From positions 1 to 8,482 of the forward strand of contig JAABPT010000033.1 of NCBI GenBank assembly GCA_011391855.1: 8,482 nucleotides of DNA. Reading direction: 5' to 3'. A program made the translations under genes and the position numbers. Below the pieces are notes generated by a model. That model saw only the letters and a list, made by a program, of their open reading frames with translations, did not search any database and was not told the DNA's origin. This DNA is from Burkholderiales bacterium. GTDB lineage: Bacteria; Pseudomonadota; Gammaproteobacteria; Burkholderiales; Burkholderiaceae_C. Shown one piece after another: positions 6,043 to 8,482 of the stretch (within the stretch, counting starts at the first letter, position 1; every line of letters begins with the position of its first letter).

Positions 6043-6545
6043 CAGCTCACCTCGATGGCGCGCTCGATGCGCACGTCTTCCATCGGCACGTCGTCGTGCA
6101 TGCCCTTGCGGCCGGTGCGCACGCTCTCGATCCTGTCGACCACGTCCATGCCTTCCACGACGCGGCCGAACACTGCGTAGCCCCAGCCTTGCGCGTTCTC
6201 GGCGCGGAAGTCGAGGAAGCTGTTGTCGGTGGTGTTGACGAAGAACTGCGCCGACGCCGAATGCGGGTCGCTGGTGCGCGCCATGGCCAGCGTGTAGTGC
6301 TTGTTCTTCAGGCCGTTGTTGGCCTCGTTCTTGATCGGCGCATCGGTGGGCTTTTGCTTCATGCCCGGCTCGAAGCCACCGCCCTGGACCATGAAGCCCT
6401 TGATGACACGGTGGAACACGGTGCCGTCGTAGTGGCCCTTGTTCACGTAGGACAGGAAATTGGCCGTGCTCAGCGGCGCCTTCTCTTCGTCGAGTTCGAT
6501 GCGAAAGGTGCCCGCGCTGGTGTCCATCTGTACGAACTTGCTCAT
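6042..6545 (-). CDS. ppiB: Cytoplasmic peptidyl-prolyl cis-trans isomerase B (cyclophilin)
   Basis: A 167-residue cyclophilin without a signal peptide, so cytoplasmic; it catalyses cis-trans isomerisation of Xaa-Pro bonds. Active-site elements are FHRVIKGFMVQGG (Arg46, Phe51, Gln54), AMARTSDPHSASAQFF at 87-102 and YAVFGRV at 123-129. Phe110 stands where human cyclophilin A has Trp121, as in other bacterial cyclophilins, which bind cyclosporin weakly. GGAG seven bases before the ATG supports this start. The gene begins one base after the ppiA stop, and its own stop overlaps the lpxH start. The core is closely similar to the preceding periplasmic cyclophilin, indicating a tandem duplication in which one copy carries an export signal. 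Confidence 0.96.
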   Translation of the reverse strand: MSKFVQMDTSAGTFRIELDEEKAPLSTANFLSYVNKGHYDGTVFHRVIKGFMVQGGGFEPGMKQKPTDAPIKNEANNGLKNKHYTLAMARTSDPHSASAQFFVNTTDNSFLDFRAENAQGWGYAVFGRVVEGMDVVDRIESVRTGRKGMHDDVPMEDVRIERAIEVS

Positions 6546-6546
6546 G

Positions 6547-7107
6547 TCATTTCTCCACGGTGGCTTTCTGGATGATCACCGGCGTCACCGGCAGGTTCTG
6601 TTGCATGCCCTGGGCCTGCGTGGGCACGGTGCGGATCTTCTCCACCACGTCAATGCCCTCGACGACGCGGCCAAACACGGCGTAGCCGTTGCCGTCGCGC
6701 GCATTGGGCTGGTCGAGAAAGGCGTTGTCGGCCACGTTGATGAAGAACTGTGCACTGGCCGAATTGGGATCGGCCGTGCGCGCCATGGCCACGGTGCCCC
6801 GCTGGTTGCTCAGGCCGGTGCGGGCTTCCAGCGGGATCGGCGCGCGCGTGGGCTTCTGGCTCAGGTCGGGCTTGTAGCCGCCGCCCTGGATCATGAAGTT
6901 CTCGATCACGCGATGGAAGATGGTGCCGTCGTAATGGCCGTCGCGCACGTACTGCAGGAAGTTGGCGGCGGTCTTGGGGGTCTTCTCGGCTTCGAGCTGC
7001 AGCACGATGTCGCCGGCGCTGGTGGCCAGGCGCACCTTCTGCGCCAGTGCGGGCAGGGTGGTGGCCAGCAGCGCGGCAGCGGCCAGCAGGGGAACGAATT
7101 TCTTCAA
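6547..7107 (-). CDS. ppiA: Periplasmic peptidyl-prolyl cis-trans isomerase (cyclophilin) with signal peptide, TTG start
   Basis: A 186-residue cyclophilin. The N-terminus, MKKF followed by an Ala/Leu-rich stretch to about residue 18, then ALA-Gln, is a classical Sec signal peptide, likely cleaved after Ala22. The mature enzyme would assist folding of exported proteins. Motifs match the downstream cyclophilin with a shift of 20: FHRVIENFMIQGG (Arg66, Gln74), AMARTADPNSASAQFF at 107-122, Phe130 at the human Trp121 position, and YAVFGRV. The start codon is TTG at 7107-7105; no in-frame ATG lies just upstream, and starting here gives exactly the Lys-Lys signal peptide with a GGAG nine bases before it. 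An 82-base gap separates it from the TPR gene, so a separate promoter is possible. Confidence 0.95.
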   Translation of the reverse strand: MKKFVPLLAAAALLATTLPALAQKVRLATSAGDIVLQLEAEKTPKTAANFLQYVRDGHYDGTIFHRVIENFMIQGGGYKPDLSQKPTRAPIPLEARTGLSNQRGTVAMARTADPNSASAQFFINVADNAFLDQPNARDGNGYAVFGRVVEGIDVVEKIRTVPTQAQGMQQNLPVTPVIIQKATVEK

Positions 7108-7136
7108 GGCGTGGATCTCCAGTTTGCGAGAGTCTC

Positions 7137-7170
7137 GGGGTGGAAACGGGGGGGAGGATGAGGGCGAGGG
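7137..7170 (+). other. G-quadruplex-type G-run cluster between the TPR gene and ppiA
   Basis: On the plus strand four G-runs lie close together: GGGG at 7137-7140, seven G at 7148-7154, GGG at 7162-7164 and GGG at 7168-7170, with loops of 7, 7 and 3 bases. A fifth GGG follows at 7180-7182. This satisfies the usual G3+N1-7 pattern. It sits in the 82-base non-coding gap upstream of ppiA, on the template strand for the minus-strand genes; the mRNA there would be C-rich. Confidence 0.45.
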
Positions 7171-7189
7171 CGAAGGTGAGGGCGCGAGT

Positions 7190-7723
7190 CTAGCGGGACG
7201 GCGCTGCCGTTGCGCCCGCCTGCAGCAGCGCCCGTGCCCCTTCCAGCAGGCGCTGCGTGGGCGCTTCCAGCGGGCCGGCGGTGGCGGCCTGTTCCCAGGC
7301 CTGCACGGCCAGCATCAGATGCACCTGGCCCAGGTTGGCGCGTGCCATGCGGTGCCCGGGGTCGTTGCGCAATGCGGACTGCAGCGCCTGCAGCGCCAGT
7401 TCGGGCCGGCCGGCGCGGGCCTGCAGCAGGGCGATGTTGTTGAGCGGATCGGGCAAGTCCGGATACTCTTGCGCCAGCTCGGTGAAGGCGGCCAGCGCGG
7501 GGTCGTCGCGCCGCAGGTCCATCAGCACCACGCCGCGCAGAAAGCGCAAGGGCGGGTCGCGCGGCACGGCGCCCAGGGCGCGTTCGACGCGCTCCAGCGC
7601 GCCGGTCAAATCGCCGCGCGCCAACAGGGCCTGCACGTCGGTCACGTCGCTGGCCATCGCCGGCGCAGCGCAGGCGAACACCAGCGCCAGCGCGCAGCGG
7701 ATGAGACGGTGACGGAAGAGCAT
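7190..7723 (-). CDS. Exported tetratricopeptide-repeat protein of unknown function
   Basis: A 177-residue protein. Residues 1-24 (basic MLFRHRLIR, hydrophobic stretch, then APAMA before Ser25) look like a Sec signal peptide cut by signal peptidase I. A cysteine at 18 lacks a proper lipobox (Phe at -2), so it is probably not a lipoprotein. The mature part is built of helix pairs of TPR type, roughly 27-54, 58-90, 92-124 and 126-150. Typical spacing shows in LARGDLTGALERVERAL, PDPLNNIALLQARAGRPELA and ARANLGQVHL. TPRs bind partner proteins; no enzyme motif is visible and no partner can be named. It is likely periplasmic. It is the first gene of the minus-strand run leading to ppiA, ppiB, lpxH and mtfA, and diverges from cysS. 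There is no clear ribosome site before the ATG at 7723; the signal peptide supports that start. Confidence 0.85.
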   Translation of the reverse strand: MLFRHRLIRCALALVFACAAPAMASDVTDVQALLARGDLTGALERVERALGAVPRDPPLRFLRGVVLMDLRRDDPALAAFTELAQEYPDLPDPLNNIALLQARAGRPELALQALQSALRNDPGHRMARANLGQVHLMLAVQAWEQAATAGPLEAPTQRLLEGARALLQAGATAAPSR

Positions 7724-7763
7724 GGAGGGGGTGCAGCAGAGCGGCCGACCCGAGGCCCACCGC

Positions 7764-7769
7764 TATACT
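7764..7769 (+). promoter_or_regulatory. -10 element TATACT, probable cysS promoter
   Basis: TATACT matches five of six bases of the -10 consensus in an otherwise GC-rich region and would start transcription near 7776, leaving a leader of about 70 bases before cysS. The -35 position (7741-7746, GCGGCC) is poor, so an activator or an imperfect promoter must be assumed. Confidence 0.4.
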
Positions 7770-7777
7770 GGATTTCG

Positions 7778-7787
7778 ATTCTATCGA
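7778..7787 (-). promoter_or_regulatory. -10-like element TCGATAGAAT on the minus strand, upstream of the TPR gene
   Basis: Read on the minus strand, TAGAAT (7783-7778) is a five-of-six -10 match that would start transcription near 7771, about 48 bases before the TPR gene. The identical ten bases stand before clpS at 1725-1734. No good -35 lies at 7801-7807. The element is also half of a small inverted repeat TCGAT-TCT-ATCGA at 7775-7787. Confidence 0.3.
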
Positions 7788-7825
7788 TGCCCTGGCCCGT
7801 GGCCCCGCCTGCAGGGCCGGCATCG
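7785..7825. promoter_or_regulatory. Long stem-loop in the presumed cysS leader
   Basis: CGATGCC (7785-7791) pairs perfectly with GGCATCG (7819-7825). After a two-base bulge (CT), GGCCC (7794-7798) pairs with GGGCC (7814-7818), leaving a 15-base loop. An alternative inner hairpin pairs GGCCC (7801-7805) with GGGCC (7814-7818). It ends 20 bases before the cysS ATG and is not followed by a T-tract, so it is not an intrinsic terminator. It may affect translation of cysS or mRNA stability. Confidence 0.45.
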
Positions 7826-7845
7826 TCACCGCGGCCCGTTCAGCC

Positions 7846-8482
7846 ATGACCCTGCACATCCACAACACCCTGACGCGCCGCCTGGAACCGTTCACGCCCA
7901 TCGACCCGGGTCGCGTGCGCATGTACGTGTGTGGCATCACGGTGTACGACCTGTGCCACCTGGGCCACGCCCGCATGGTGCTGGCCTTCGACGTGGTCTA
8001 CCGCTGGTTGCTGGCCAGCGGCTACAAGACCACCTACGTGCGCAACATCACCGATATCGAGGACAAGATCATCAAGCGCGCGCTGGAACGCGGCGTGACC
8101 ATCCGCGCGCTCACCGACGAGATGATCGCCGCCATGCACCGCGATTTCGCCACCCTGGGCACGCTGCCGCCCACGCACGAGCCCCGCGCCACCGACTACG
8201 TGCCGCAGATGCTCGGGCTCATCGACAAGCTCGAAGCCAAAGGCCTGGCCTACCGCGCCGGTGGCGGCGACGTGAACTACGCGGTACGGCGCTTTCCGGG
8301 CTACGGCAAGCTCTCGGGCAAGAGCCTGGACGAGCTGCGTGCCGGCGAACGCGTGGCCGTGCTCGGCGACAAGGAAGACCCGCTGGACTTCGTGCTGTGG
8401 AAGGCGGCCAAGCCCGACGAACCCGCCGACGCGTCATGGCCCAGCGCCTATGGCCCCGGGCGCCCCGGCTGGCATATCGAGT
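7846..8482 (+). CDS. cysS: Cysteinyl-tRNA synthetase, N-terminal part (3' end outside window)
   Basis: The first 212 residues of a class Ia aminoacyl-tRNA synthetase that charges tRNA-Cys in the cytoplasm; the frame is open to the window end. MYVCGITVYDLCHLGHAR holds the first zinc ligand Cys29 and the ATP-binding HIGH-type motif HLGH at 38-41. YVRNITDIEDKIIKRA (64-79), YVPQM and the segment DPLDFVLWKAAKP are family signatures. The visible sequence ends in GRPGWHIE, just before the expected second zinc ligand, a Cys at 213 whose codon begins with the last base of the window. The KMSKS loop and anticodon-binding domain lie beyond the window. ATG at 7846 gives the standard N-terminus of the family, although the ribosome site before it is weak and a strong stem-loop precedes it. 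Confidence 0.97.
   Translation, partial: MTLHIHNTLTRRLEPFTPIDPGRVRMYVCGITVYDLCHLGHARMVLAFDVVYRWLLASGYKTTYVRNITDIEDKIIKRALERGVTIRALTDEMIAAMHRDFATLGTLPPTHEPRATDYVPQMLGLIDKLEAKGLAYRAGGGDVNYAVRRFPGYGKLSGKSLDELRAGERVAVLGDKEDPLDFVLWKAAKPDEPADASWPSAYGPGRPGWHIE

Noticed and set aside
5197..6180. Plus-strand open frames of 155-327 codons opposite lpxH, ppiB and ppiA
   Set aside because: They lie antisense to genes with complete catalytic motifs and show no recognisable domain.
7452..7462. GGCAAGTCCGG, an 11-base match to the last unit of the tandem repeat at 1589-1599
   Set aside because: It encodes ordinary residues in a TPR helix and occurs once, so it is most simply a chance match.
7190..7723. 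TPR protein as a lipoprotein (Cys18)
   Set aside because: The residues before Cys18 are Val-Phe-Ala; phenylalanine at -2 does not fit a lipobox, and a good signal peptidase I site (AMA before Ser25) follows.

Overview
The window is a stretch of GC-rich (roughly two thirds G+C) bacterial chromosome. Gene content and protein style fit a betaproteobacterium of the order Burkholderiales, most likely Comamonadaceae. The clues are the clpS-clpA pair next to a cold-shock gene, the block TPR gene-ppiA-ppiB-lpxH read away from cysS, and an LpxH with an N-terminal extension. This placement is by recall of families, not by a search. I see no tRNA, rRNA, CRISPR array, insertion sequence, phage gene or attachment site.

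Layout. (1) 2-1131, plus strand: the end of a fumarate reductase flavoprotein gene (frdA) and the complete iron-sulfur subunit gene (frdB), overlapping by ATGA. Both resemble the Wolinella-type quinol:fumarate reductase. (2) 1195-1464, minus strand: a CspA-family cold-shock gene with an unusual C-terminal tail, convergent with frdB. (3) 1465-1739: a 275-base divergent intergenic region with a good csp promoter, a tandem 9-mer, a paired CTGGACWGTC motif and a 15-bp palindrome. (4) 1740-4405, plus strand: clpS and clpA, overlapping by ATGA, encoding the adaptor and unfoldase of the ClpAP protease. (5) 4402-7723, minus strand: a five-gene run in transcription order TPR protein, periplasmic cyclophilin ppiA, cytoplasmic cyclophilin ppiB, lpxH (lipid A synthesis) and mtfA (M90 zinc peptidase). 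It is nearly gap-free after ppiA and collides tail to tail with clpA, the two stop codons sharing one TTAA. (6) 7724-7845: a second divergent intergenic region with opposing -10-like elements and a strong stem-loop in the presumed cysS leader. (7) 7846-8482, plus strand: the 5' part of cysS, cut by the window end.

Working together: FrdAB carries electrons between the quinone pool and fumarate/succinate. ClpS hands N-degron substrates to ClpA for degradation by ClpP. The minus-strand run mixes envelope functions (a secreted TPR protein, a periplasmic prolyl isomerase, LpxH) with a cytoplasmic isomerase and a peptidase. This is mostly a housekeeping region and I do not see a previously undescribed system. 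The items most worth a second look are the Wolinella-like Frd genes, the two structured intergenic regions, the heptaproline start of ClpS, and the shared TTAA stop.
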